Source: CAYQDR01 sp964416315 (lineage in GTDB: Bacteria > Methylomirabilota > Methylomirabilia > Rokubacteriales > DASRDR01). Taken from it: a DNA stretch of 39,835 nucleotides. The stretch spans positions 1 through 39,835 of the forward strand of contig CAYQDR010000033.1 of the NCBI GenBank assembly GCA_964416315.1. Reading direction: 5' to 3'. The first letter of the stretch is position 1; each line of letters starts with the position of its first letter. Below are positions 31,927-39,322 of this stretch, in pieces. Under the pieces are notes generated by a model that made no database searches, was not told the DNA's origin, and was given only the letters and a program-made list of their open reading frames with translations. A program made the translations under genes and the position numbers.

Positions 31927-33336
31927 ATGACCATCCGGCTGCTCGCGCTCACCCTGTCCGCGCTGCTCGCGACCGCGCCGTCCGCCGCGGCGGCGCCGCT
32001 CCCCATCACCCGCGACGTCCAACGGGACGTCCAGGTGACGATCTACAACGGCAACCTCGGGCTCGTGAAGGACGTGCGTGAGGTGCGCCTGCCCGTGGGC
32101 ACGAGAGAGGTGCACTTCATGGATGTCGCCGCGCAGATCGACCCGACGACCGTGCACCTCCGGTCGCTCTCCGACCCGGCGGGCCTCCGGATCCTCGAGC
32201 AGAACTACGAGTACGACCTCCTCTCGAGCCAGAAGCTCATGGAAAAGTACGTCGGCAAGCGGGTCCGGCTGTACACGGGGGACGGGACCTACCACGAGGC
32301 GACGCTGCTCACGACGCAGGGGCCCGTCTTCGAGATCAACGGCCTGATCCACCTCGGCCACTACGGCCGGCTCGTCCTCCCATCGCTCCCCGAGAACCTG
32401 GTGTCGAAGCCCACGCTCGCCTGGCTCCTGCGCAACCAGGCCGCGGGCCCCCAGCGCGTCGAGGCCTCGTACCTCACCGGCGGGATCACCTGGAAGGCCG
32501 ACTACGTCATGGTGCTCGGGGCCACCGACGACCGGGCCGACCTCACCGGGTGGGTGACCATCGACAACAAGAGCGGCGCCACGTACGCCGAGGCTGCCCT
32601 GAAGCTCGTCGCCGGCGACGTCCACCGGGCCCAGGACCGCCGTCGGGACGCGCGGCTGCTCGAGGTCGCGTCGAAGGCCGCGGCGGCACCGGAGGCGAGC
32701 CGGGAGTTCGCCGCCGAGGGGTTCTTCGAGTACCACCTCTACACCCTCGACGGCCGCACGACGATCAAGGACAACCAGACGAAGCAGCTCGCGCTCCTCA
32801 CCGCCGCCGACGTTCCGATCCAGAAGCATCTCATCTACTACGGCGCGGCGGACTACTACCGGACCTCCTACGGCGTGCCGATCTCCAACCAGAAGGTCGG
32901 CGTCTTCCTGGAGGTCAAGAACAGCCGGGAGCAGCGCCTCGGCATCCCGCTCCCGAAGGGGAAGATCCGCGTCTACAAGGCCGACCGGTCGGGCAGTCAG
33001 CAGTTCATCGGCGAGGACTGGATCGACCACACCCCGAAGGACGAGCGCGTGAAGATCAAGATGGGGAACGCCTTCGACGTGGTCGGCGAGCGGACCCAGC
33101 GGGACTGGCGGCAGATCGGCCGGAACCTCTACGAGGTCGAGTGGGAGATCGCCCTCCGGAACCACAAGAAGGAGGAGCAGACGGTGACGGTGATCGAGCC
33201 GGTGCCGGGCGACTGGCAGGTCCTCCACTCGACCCACCCGTACGAGAAGATCGAGGCCCACACCCTGAGGTACCGGATCCCGGTCCCGAAGGAGGCCTCC
33301 GCGAAGCTGGTCTACCGCGTCCGGCTGCGGTTCTGA
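31927..33336 (+). CDS. Exported DUF4139 domain-containing protein
   Basis: A 469-residue protein. An N-terminal signal peptide (LLALTLSALLATAPSAAAAP) predicts export with cleavage near residue 22. The DUF4139 pattern covers the rest: VTIYNGNLGLVKDVREVRLP, VAAQIDPTTVHLRSL, ASYLTGGITWKADYVMVL, VTIDNKSGATYAEAALKLVA and the end TLRYRIPVPKEASAKLVYRV. DUF4139 proteins are exported beta-sandwich proteins without an assigned activity. GAGGGAGG before ATG 31927 decides the start over 31891. It is a probable target of the adjacent ECF sigma factor and may serve the envelope. Confidence 0.87.
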   Translation: MTIRLLALTLSALLATAPSAAAAPLPITRDVQRDVQVTIYNGNLGLVKDVREVRLPVGTREVHFMDVAAQIDPTTVHLRSLSDPAGLRILEQNYEYDLLSSQKLMEKYVGKRVRLYTGDGTYHEATLLTTQGPVFEINGLIHLGHYGRLVLPSLPENLVSKPTLAWLLRNQAAGPQRVEASYLTGGITWKADYVMVLGATDDRADLTGWVTIDNKSGATYAEAALKLVAGDVHRAQDRRRDARLLEVASKAAAAPEASREFAAEGFFEYHLYTLDGRTTIKDNQTKQLALLTAADVPIQKHLIYYGAADYYRTSYGVPISNQKVGVFLEVKNSREQRLGIPLPKGKIRVYKADRSGSQQFIGEDWIDHTPKDERVKIKMGNAFDVVGERTQRDWRQIGRNLYEVEWEIALRNHKKEEQTVTVIEPVPGDWQVLHSTHPYEKIEAHTLRYRIPVPKEASAKLVYRVRLRF

Positions 33337-33337
33337 T

Positions 33338-33374
33338 CCCCTCTCCCCCCTCTCCCCCGTCGCGGGGAGGGGCG
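33338..33374. repeat. GC-rich intergenic palindrome, copy 4
   Basis: A C-run followed by CTCCCC-CGTCGC-GGGGAG and a G-rich flank, starting two bases after the DUF4139 stop codon. It is likely to act as a transcription stop or RNA-end hairpin between this gene and the radical SAM gene. Confidence 0.45.
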
Positions 33375-33430
33375 GCCAGCCACGTTGACGGCGCCGTCCG
33401 GTGAGGCGATCATGACCGGGGGTGGTCAGG

Positions 33431-35767
33431 ATGCTCACCGAGACGGCCTTCAGAGTCCGGGCGCCGGAGTTCGAGCCCGCATACCTCCGGCTCGAAGTCG
33501 AGGAGATCGAGCGGCGCGCCGGCGAGGCCCTGACCGCGCTGGCGTCCTGCCAGGTCTGTCCGCGGAACTGCCGCGTGGACCGCCTCCACGACAAGACCGC
33601 GGTGTGCCGGTCGGGCCGGTATGCGCTCGTGAGCTCGCACTTCCCCCACTTCGGCGAGGAGGACTGCCTCCGCGGCTGGAACGGCTCGGGGACGATCTTC
33701 TTCTCGTGGTGCAACCTCCGATGCGTGTTCTGCTTGCTTCCCGAGACCCTTGTCGCGACCGACCAAGGCCTGGTCCGCATCGCTCACCTGTTCGAGCAGG
33801 GACAGGACGAGGTCGAGTGGCAAGGAGGACAGGTACGGCTGCTCCACGGGAAGGTAGGGGCGGTCACTCGAACGGGAACGCGGGCTCCGGTGGCCAAAGT
33901 CTTTCGGCATCACTTTGCGGGCGACCTGATCCGGATCAAACCCTACAACTGCCCACCCGTCGTCCTGACGCCGAACCACGAGGTTTTCGCGGCTCTCAGG
34001 AAGGCCCCTGACGGCGCCGTAAAGGTGCGCGCAGACGATCTGACCAAGGACCACTATCTCCTTGTTCCGCGGCGCGCCCCTGGAGGGATGAAGGTCGAGC
34101 TGGACGTAGCGGCGCTGCTCTCGTCGAGTCCTCGCCGCTATCGCAGGTCTCCGGAAGTCCGTCTTTCACCGGCGCGGCTCGGGGCCCTGTTTTCGACTCG
34201 CCGCACTTCCCAGGAGTTGGGAGCGATAACCGGTTACCATCCTGCTTACGTGCGCAAGCTCCGCGGGCTGTGGCGGCGGGGGATGCTCCCCGGTCTTGAT
34301 GGTAGGACCTGGATCGAGAATGAAGTGATCCGAGAGGCAGATCGGGTTCGCTTCCAGACGGAAAAGCGTCCCGGCATCCCTGCCAAGGTCTTACTGGATG
34401 AACGGCTGGCCTGGTTGCTCGGCGTGTTCTGCGCCGAAGGGCACGTGACTTCGCAGAAGGGGCGCCCGAACTCCCACCGGCTGATCTTTTCCTTTGGCCG
34501 ACATGAATCACACCTTATCGATCGCACGAGGCGGGAACTGGGCGACCTGTTTGGGGTCGAGCCTACTGTGCTTCAGCGCCGGACGACGGTCACCGTGGAA
34601 GTCGGGAAGGCCTCGCTGGCGGTGATATTTGTCGAGCTGTGCGGGAAGGCTGCCCGGGGCAAACGGGTACCGCCCGTGCTCGCCCAGGCCACGGGGGAGG
34701 TCCTGGGCGCATTCCTGCAGGGTGTCCTGGACGGGGACGGGTGCGATCGTGGGACGCATGCCGTGGTGGATACCGTATCGGAGGAGTTTGCGTTCGGACT
34801 CTTCGAGGTAGGTCTCTTGCTGGGGATGCTGCCCAGCTTCCATCGATGGCACCCTTCACCCACGCGGGTCATCGAAGGGAGAACGGTCAACCAGGCGCCG
34901 CTCTATTACGTCAAGTTCCCGAAGGTGGATCGCCTGACCGGGAGACGGCACTCGAGATGGGGAAACGTGAATGGCCCCTTTCTGGTGCCAGTGCGGAAGA
35001 TCGAACGCGTACCTTATGCTGGGCCGGTCTACAACCTGGAAGTGGACGATCTGGACCATTCCTACCTGGCTCCGTTTGTGGCGGTCGGGAACTGCCAGAA
35101 CTTTGACGTCAGCCAGAAGGGCGAGGGCGCCGTCGTCTCCCCGGAGCGCCTGGCCGCGATGATGCTGGAGCTCCAGGCCCGCGGCTGCCACAACATCAAT
35201 TTCGTCACCCCCGAGCACGTCGTGCCGCAGATCCTCGAGGCGCTGCCGCTCGCGATCCGGGGGGGCCTGCGGCTCCCGATCGTGTACAACACGAGCGCCT
35301 ACGACAGCCTCGAGAGCCTCCGCTGGATGGACGGCATCGTGGACGTCTACATGCCGGACTTCAAGGTCTGGGACGGCGCCGTCGCGAAGCGCTACCTCAA
35401 GGCGCCCGACTACCCCGAGGCCGCGCGGGCCGCGATCCGCGAGATGCACCGGCAAGTCGGACCGCTCGTGATGGACGAGCACGGGCTGGCCAGGCGCGGC
35501 GTCCTGGTCCGGCACCTCGTGATGCCGGGCCTGCTCGAGGAGACGCGGCAGATCATGGGCTGGCTCGCCCGGGAGCTCTCCCCGGACACGTACGTCAACG
35601 TGATGGCCCAGTACTACCCCGCCGGGGCGGTGTCGGCGGAGAAGTACCCCGAGATCAACCGGAAGCTCTGCCGGGAGGAGCACGCCGCGGCGGTGCGAGT
35701 CGCCCGCGAAGCCGGGCTCTGGCGCCTGGACCAGCGGCGCGCGCGCCTCCGGCCCCTCTGGGGATAG
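33431..35767 (+). CDS. PflX/COG1313-type radical SAM protein with an in-frame intein
   Basis: The precursor has 778 residues. The extein (324 residues after splicing) is a PFL-activase-like radical SAM protein: an N-terminal cysteine set SCQVCPRNCRVDR, then WCNLRCVF-CQNFDVSQKGEG with the cluster cysteines C94, C98 and C555 forming CxxxCxxC only after splicing. VTPEHVVPQI, MPDFKVWDGAVAKRYLKAPD and NVMAQYYPAG are typical of COG1313. The intein (residues 101-554) sits exactly before the third cluster cysteine. The protein substrate is unknown. ATG 33431 follows GGGGGTGG; GTG 33422 is an alternative start. YjbQ follows nine bases later. Confidence 0.9.
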   Translation: MLTETAFRVRAPEFEPAYLRLEVEEIERRAGEALTALASCQVCPRNCRVDRLHDKTAVCRSGRYALVSSHFPHFGEEDCLRGWNGSGTIFFSWCNLRCVFCLLPETLVATDQGLVRIAHLFEQGQDEVEWQGGQVRLLHGKVGAVTRTGTRAPVAKVFRHHFAGDLIRIKPYNCPPVVLTPNHEVFAALRKAPDGAVKVRADDLTKDHYLLVPRRAPGGMKVELDVAALLSSSPRRYRRSPEVRLSPARLGALFSTRRTSQELGAITGYHPAYVRKLRGLWRRGMLPGLDGRTWIENEVIREADRVRFQTEKRPGIPAKVLLDERLAWLLGVFCAEGHVTSQKGRPNSHRLIFSFGRHESHLIDRTRRELGDLFGVEPTVLQRRTTVTVEVGKASLAVIFVELCGKAARGKRVPPVLAQATGEVLGAFLQGVLDGDGCDRGTHAVVDTVSEEFAFGLFEVGLLLGMLPSFHRWHPSPTRVIEGRTVNQAPLYYVKFPKVDRLTGRRHSRWGNVNGPFLVPVRKIERVPYAGPVYNLEVDDLDHSYLAPFVAVGNCQNFDVSQKGEGAVVSPERLAAMMLELQARGCHNINFVTPEHVVPQILEALPLAIRGGLRLPIVYNTSAYDSLESLRWMDGIVDVYMPDFKVWDGAVAKRYLKAPDYPEAARAAIREMHRQVGPLVMDEHGLARRGVLVRHLVMPGLLEETRQIMGWLARELSPDTYVNVMAQYYPAGAVSAEKYPEINRKLCREEHAAAVRVAREAGLWRLDQRRARLRPLWG
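33731..35092 (+). mobile_element. LAGLIDADG-type intein in the radical SAM gene
   Basis: 454 residues. Block A starts with Cys1 (CLLPETLVATDQGLVRI); block B has TPNHEVF at about residue 80; two LAGLIDADG helices lie at about 228-237 (LLGVFCAEGH) and 328-337 (FLQGVLDGDG); block F is VYNLEVDDLDHSYLA; block G is VAVGN followed by extein Cys+1. The penultimate residue is Gly instead of the usual His. The DNA is clearly less GC-rich than its surroundings and uses other codons, which fits a horizontally moving homing element. The DGD and AEG acidic residues suggest the endonuclease could still be active. Confidence 0.9.
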
Positions 35768-35775
35768 CCCGCGCC

Positions 35776-36174
35776 GTGCAGGCGTCCATCCGCGTCAAGA
35801 CCCGCCGGAAGCGCGAGGTCGTGGATCTCACGCGCGAGGTCGCGGACGCCGTGACGCGCGCCGGGCTGGCGGAGGGGCTCTGCACGGTCTTCGTCCGCCA
35901 CGCGACGGCCGCGATCGTCATCAACGAGAACGCGGACCCGGGCGTCCGCGCGGACATCATCGCCGCGCTCGAGAAGCTCTACCCCGATGGGGTGTGGGAG
36001 CACGACAGGGTGGACGACAACGGCGCGGCCCACCTCAAGGCGGCGTTCCTCGGCCCATCGGAGTCCATCCCGGTGCGGGACGGGCGCCTCCTCCTCGGGA
36101 CCTGGCAGGGCATCGCGCTCGTCGAGTGCGACGGCCCGCGCGACCGCGAGATCATCATCGACGTGCGGGGGTAG
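35776..36174 (+). CDS. yjbQ: YjbQ / UPF0047 family protein (secondary thiamine-phosphate synthase-like)
   Basis: A 132-residue protein of the exact family length. Signature segments: VFVRHATAAIVINENADPGV, VDDNGAAHLKAAFLGPSESI, LGTWQGIALVECDGPR and the end EIIIDVRG. Family members have weak thiamine-phosphate-synthase activity, but the true role is unsettled. It starts with GTG nine bases after the radical SAM gene, so both are probably co-transcribed. Confidence 0.92.
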   Translation: MQASIRVKTRRKREVVDLTREVADAVTRAGLAEGLCTVFVRHATAAIVINENADPGVRADIIAALEKLYPDGVWEHDRVDDNGAAHLKAAFLGPSESIPVRDGRLLLGTWQGIALVECDGPRDREIIIDVRG

Positions 36175-36179
36175 CCGGG

Positions 36180-36428
36180 ATGCGACTCGAGATCGTCATC
36201 GTCGTCGCCGCGCTGGGGCTCGCAGGGTGCGCGACCTCGCCCGAGCCCACCTGGGTCAAGCGGGGCGCCACCGAGGCCGACTACCGCCAGGACGATTCCT
36301 GGTGCCGCCGCGAGGCCACCGAGACGGAGACGCGCGGCACCGTGGGGATCGGCGCGGGTCGCCTCGCGCTGAACCAGGAGCTGTACCTGGCCTGCATGCG
36401 CGGGCGCGGCTGGACCCGCCGCCAGTAG
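36180..36428 (+). CDS. Small lipoprotein, unknown function
   Basis: An 82-residue protein with a short signal peptide and lipobox ALGLAGCATSPEPTWV (Cys17). The mature part is charged, with KRGATEADYRQDDSWCRREA and a second Cys in LYLACMRGRGW, so two cysteines could form a disulfide. It starts five bases after YjbQ. It resembles the many small lipoproteins of GC-rich bacteria, but I cannot name a family. Confidence 0.75.
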   Translation: MRLEIVIVVAALGLAGCATSPEPTWVKRGATEADYRQDDSWCRREATETETRGTVGIGAGRLALNQELYLACMRGRGWTRRQ

Positions 36429-36524
36429 CGCGCCGCTCGTGCTCCGCGCCTCCCTCGTCGGCACTCGCGTGCTGCGGGCCGCCGCGGACGTTTCCCCCGT
36501 GGGCCTCGACCGAGGCGACGACCG

Positions 36525-37259
36525 GTGGGCCTCTCGGTAATCGTCCCGGTGTACAACGAGGCCCGGCGGCTCCGGGACACCCTGCCGCGGCTCCACGAGT
36601 ACGTGGCCGGGCTCGGCGAGCCCGGCGAGATCATCGTCGTGAACGACGGGAGCACGGACGACACGGCCCAGGTCGTCATGGACCTCGCCCGGAGCTACAA
36701 GGAGCTGCGGCTCATCCACCGCGACCGGAACCGCGGCAAGGGCGCGAGCGTGCGCCGCGGTGTCCTCGCCGCCCGCGAGGCGCACGTCCTCTTCACCGAC
36801 GCCGGCCTCTCGGCGCCCATCGAGGAGGCGGCGAAGCTGCGCGCGAAGCTCGCCGAGGGATGTCAGGTCGCGATCGGCTCCCGGCGCCTGCCCGGATCCG
36901 ACGTCCAGGTCCGGCAGTCCTGGTTCCAGCGGCTCGCCGGGCGCGTACTCAGCACGCTGGTCCGGCTCCTGTTCCTGCGGGGGATCACCGACAGCCAGTG
37001 CGGCTTCAAGGCCTTCGAGCGCGGCGCCGCGGAGGCAATCTTCAAGCGCCAGCAGCTCGACGGGTTCGGGTTCGACGTGGAGGTGCTCTGGCTCGCCCGG
37101 CGGCTCGGCTACCAGGTGGCGGAGGTCCCGATCGTGTGGCGCGACGACCCGGAGAGCCACATCCGGCCCTTCCGCGACGCGGCCCGTATGCTCGGGGAGC
37201 TCGTCCGGTTCCGGCTCAACGCCTGGCGCGGCCGCTACGACCTCCGGGGCGGCCCTTGA
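36525..37259 (+). CDS. Family 2 glycosyltransferase (dolichyl-phosphate glucosyltransferase-like) with altered DxD
   Basis: A 244-residue GT2 protein: SVIVPVYNEARRLRDTLPRL, EIIVVNDGSTDDTAQVV, NRGKGASVRRGVLAAR, GITDSQCGFKAFERGAAEAI and DGFGFDVEVLWLARRLGY. The pattern is that of DPG-synthase-like enzymes that move a sugar to a polyprenyl phosphate. The metal-binding DxD reads D92-A-G94 (TDAGLSAPIEE), where relatives have DAD. A Gly codon GGC in place of GAC could weaken metal binding. GTG start; no membrane helix is obvious. Confidence 0.88.
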   Translation: MGLSVIVPVYNEARRLRDTLPRLHEYVAGLGEPGEIIVVNDGSTDDTAQVVMDLARSYKELRLIHRDRNRGKGASVRRGVLAAREAHVLFTDAGLSAPIEEAAKLRAKLAEGCQVAIGSRRLPGSDVQVRQSWFQRLAGRVLSTLVRLLFLRGITDSQCGFKAFERGAAEAIFKRQQLDGFGFDVEVLWLARRLGYQVAEVPIVWRDDPESHIRPFRDAARMLGELVRFRLNAWRGRYDLRGGP

Positions 37260-37291
37260 CGGCCGCGACCGCCGCGCGTAGCGTGCAGCGC

Positions 37292-37585
37292 ATGGCCGAG
37301 CCGGTCTCTGAAGGCGCGCGTTACGTGATCGTCGTCAAGCAGGGTCACTCCGATCTGTACCTCGCCCTGCAGGACGGGTTCGCGGACCCCGGCCAGGTGC
37401 AGGTCACGTGGGACCGTCGCGCCGGTGAGCGTCGCCTCGGAGAGCGCCGGGCCGGCTCGCGTCCCGATTCCACGGATCGACGGGGCGGCGACCGGCGGCG
37501 CGCGGGTCTCCTCGACCGCCTCGTCGCCTTCCTGCTGCCCAGGCCGCCCTCGCAACCACCCTCGGAGTCCCGTCCGGCCGCGTGA
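37292..37585 (+). CDS. Small basic protein with repeated RR/GERR-DRR motifs, unknown
   Basis: A 97-residue protein. The N-terminal part is a short beta/alpha segment (YVIVVKQGHSDLYLALQDGF). The middle carries regularly spaced arginine motifs: WDRRAGERRLGERRAG and TDRRGGDRRRAG. The tail is hydrophobic then Pro-rich (LVAFLLPRPPSQPP). Similar DRRxGERR stretches occur in small proteins of Deltaproteobacteria-like genomes, but I know of no function. ATG 37292 lies 32 bases after the glycosyltransferase stop. Confidence 0.65.
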   Translation: MAEPVSEGARYVIVVKQGHSDLYLALQDGFADPGQVQVTWDRRAGERRLGERRAGSRPDSTDRRGGDRRRAGLLDRLVAFLLPRPPSQPPSESRPAA

Positions 37586-37598
37586 GGAGGAAGGGAGC

Positions 37599-37674
37599 TG
37601 GAGCCGGCGGTCGGACTTGAACCGACGACCTGTCGATTACGAATCGACTGCTCCGCCAACTGAGCTACGCCGGC
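37599..37674 (-). tRNA. tRNA-Thr(CGT), CCA encoded
   Basis: On the minus strand a full cloverleaf folds: acceptor GCCGGCG with CGCCGGC, D arm GCTC...GAGC, anticodon stem GTCGA/TCGAC with loop TTCGTAA (anticodon CGT, reads ACG), T arm GTCGG-TTCAAGT-CCGAC. The discriminator T is followed by an encoded CCA (37599-37601 on the plus strand read as TGG). Confidence 0.93.
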
Positions 37675-37685
37675 CCCGCGGGCGC

Positions 37686-37714
37686 ACCCTACCACACGCG
37701 ATCTGGGCGGTCAA
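37686..37714 (-). promoter_or_regulatory. Sigma-70-type promoter for tRNA-Thr
   Basis: On the minus strand TTGACC (37714-37709) and TAGGGT (37691-37686) are separated by 17 bases; the tRNA starts 12 bases after the -10 box. Confidence 0.5.
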
Positions 37715-37721
37715 ACCGCGG

Positions 37722-37757
37722 GGCCTCGCGGTGTCCGGACGTTGACACCGCGAGGCC
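37722..37757. promoter_or_regulatory. Perfect 14-bp inverted repeat overlapping a promoter
   Basis: Arms GGCCTCGCGGTGTC (37722-37735) and GACACCGCGAGGCC (37744-37757) with an 8-base centre. The right arm covers most of the -35 box of the promoter for the gene at 37858, and the element lies between divergent promoters. It could be an operator for a dimeric repressor or an RNA hairpin. Confidence 0.5.
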
Positions 37758-37770
37758 GGGTGTCTATGAT
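37742..37770 (+). promoter_or_regulatory. Near-consensus sigma-70 promoter
   Basis: TTGACA at 37742-37747, a 17-base spacer, and TATGAT at 37765-37770. It lies about 88 bases upstream of the ATG at 37858 and points toward it. Confidence 0.7.
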
Positions 37771-37857
37771 TCCGAACCGGGAAGGCGGGGGTCGGCCCGG
37801 CACGCGTATTGAATAGCCGCCCCCCACTCCCGGGTCTAAGGGATCGGACGGACGATC

Positions 37858-38388
37858 ATGCGACTCACCTGCTGGCTCATGCGACGGCGCCTCGGCGCCT
37901 ATCGGGACGGCGAGCTGGGCCCGGCCGCCCGCGCGCGGATTGCCCTCCACCTGGAGGGCTGCCCGGCATGCGCGGCCGAGCTCGCGGCGCTAGGACGGCT
38001 CCGGGTGGCGCTGGCGGCGGACGTGCCGGAGCTGCCGGCCGAGACCTGGGATGCGTTCTGGCCGCAGGTCCGCGCGCGGCTCGCTGCGGAGCCGGGGCGC
38101 CGCAGGGGCTGGTCCTGGGACTGGCTCTCGGGGCCGGTCGGCTGGCCTCGGTTCGCCTTCGCCTCGGGTCTCGCGGCGGCGCTCGCCGTGGCGGCGCTCG
38201 TCCTCACGGGGCCCGGGCAGGAGGGGCCGAAGACGCCCGCCGTCCCGACGATCGCGTGGGGCCCCGCTCCCCAGCAGGTGGTCGTCCAGTCGGTCGAGAC
38301 GGCCGACCCGGACTCCTCCGTCATGGTCTTCACGAGCGCGGAGGCCGACGTCGTCTGGGTCTTCGGGCTCCAGCGGACCGAGAGCTAG
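37858..38388 (+). CDS. Putative membrane anti-sigma factor with zinc-finger domain, no adjacent sigma gene
   Basis: A 176-residue protein. The zinc finger has C5, H31, C35 and C38 (HLEGCPAC) after the helix RRRLGAYRDGEL. A membrane helix follows at about 97-117 (RFAFASGLAAALAVAALVLT), then a short outer domain that ends in a beta-like segment (DSSVMVFTSAEADVVWVFGL). This is the layout of ZAS-type anti-sigma factors, but no sigma gene adjoins it. The strong promoter upstream is of the housekeeping type. It may control a sigma factor elsewhere. Confidence 0.78.
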   Translation: MRLTCWLMRRRLGAYRDGELGPAARARIALHLEGCPACAAELAALGRLRVALAADVPELPAETWDAFWPQVRARLAAEPGRRRGWSWDWLSGPVGWPRFAFASGLAAALAVAALVLTGPGQEGPKTPAVPTIAWGPAPQQVVVQSVETADPDSSVMVFTSAEADVVWVFGLQRTES

Positions 38389-38395
38389 GGCGACC

Positions 38396-38453
38396 CACCC
38401 TCACCCCGCCCTCCCTCCCACGGGAGCGACCCTCGCCCCCGTCAGCGGGGGCG
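38396..38453. repeat. GC-rich intergenic palindrome, copy 5, with perfect terminal hairpin
   Basis: A C-rich repeat followed by the perfect hairpin CGCCCCCG (38434-38441), loop TCAG, CGGGGGCG (38446-38453). The stop codon of the minus-strand gene (38442-38444) lies in the loop. It separates two convergent genes and is likely a bidirectional terminator. Confidence 0.6.
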
Positions 38454-39317
38454 CAGCCGGGCGAGCTCTTCCTTGGCCTTCGCGGCCTCCTCGGTCGAGG
38501 GGAACTGGTCCATGAGGTACTGGAGGCGCGCCGCGGCGAGCTCGGGCTGCCTGAGCTCGAGCAGGGTGAGGGCCTCCTTGAACAGGGCCGTCGGCACGCG
38601 GTCACCCCGCGGGTAGTTGATCAGCACCTTCCGGAACTCCTGGACCGCGCGCTCGAACTCCCGCGTGGCGCGCTCCCGGTCGCCCCGCGCCTGGGCCTCG
38701 CGGGCCAGGCTGTAGTGCGACTCGCCGATCCAGTACTGGGCCTTCTCGGTGACGTCCGTGCTGGGGTAGAGCCGGATGAACTCCCGGAACGCGGCGATCG
38801 CGAGGTTGTAGTTGCCGCGCGTGTAGTCGATGTACGCCATCTGGTAGAGGTCCGTCGCCTGGCGCGCGAGGGCTGGGCTCGGGCCCGTGGCCGGCGCCGA
38901 CTCCGCGGGGGCGCCCCCCGTGCGGCCCAGGTCCCCGCCGCGGCCTGGGGCCCCGCGCCCGGCGGGGGGTGGACCGGCGGCGTCGAACTGGAGGGCGAGG
39001 GCGTCCACCCGCATCCGGAGCTCGTCGAGCCGGCCCTGGATCCGCCCGGTGTCCCGACCGAGCTCGTCCAGACGGCTCCCGAGCTGGGCGACGCTCCGCT
39101 GGAGCTCGGTGAGGGTCTGGGCCGACCGGCGATCAGCCTGCTGCAGGTCGACCTTGATTTCGGCCTGCGACCGCTGGAGCGACTGCTCGATCCGCGCGAG
39201 ATCGCCCCGGAGGCGGGCGAGGTCCTCCCTCAGCAGTGGGGTGGGGTCCGACGCGCACCCGGCCAGGACGAGCCCGGCCGCGGCGAGGGCCCGGCCCCAC
39301 CCCGTCTTCCACCTCAC
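38442..39317 (-). CDS. cpoB: Tol-Pal system protein CpoB/YbgF (lipoprotein form)
   Basis: A 291-residue protein. A signal with lipobox LVLAGCASD (Cys21) is followed by a long coiled coil at about residues 30-100 (LARLRGDLARIEQSLQRSQA). A Gly/Pro-rich linker comes next, then C-terminal TPR repeats (LYQMAYIDYTRGNYNLAIAA, AQYWIGESHYSLAREAQA, ALFKEALTLLELRQPELAAA). E. coli CpoB is soluble; lipoprotein forms occur in other phyla. It acts in the periplasm in outer-membrane constriction and peptidoglycan synthesis control. GTG start five bases after the Pal stop. Confidence 0.9.
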   Translation of the reverse strand: MRWKTGWGRALAAAGLVLAGCASDPTPLLREDLARLRGDLARIEQSLQRSQAEIKVDLQQADRRSAQTLTELQRSVAQLGSRLDELGRDTGRIQGRLDELRMRVDALALQFDAAGPPPAGRGAPGRGGDLGRTGGAPAESAPATGPSPALARQATDLYQMAYIDYTRGNYNLAIAAFREFIRLYPSTDVTEKAQYWIGESHYSLAREAQARGDRERATREFERAVQEFRKVLINYPRGDRVPTALFKEALTLLELRQPELAAARLQYLMDQFPSTEEAAKAKEELARLRPR

Positions 39318-39322
39318 GCGTG

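Noticed and set aside
36429..36524. 33-codon frame between the small lipoprotein and the glycosyltransferase
   Set aside because: Too short, no ribosome site, composition as expected for non-coding GC-rich DNA.
37345..37695. Minus-strand frame reading VAQLAEQSIRNRQVVGSSPT
   Set aside because: This is the well-known conceptual translation of a tRNA gene (tRNA-Thr at 37599-37674).
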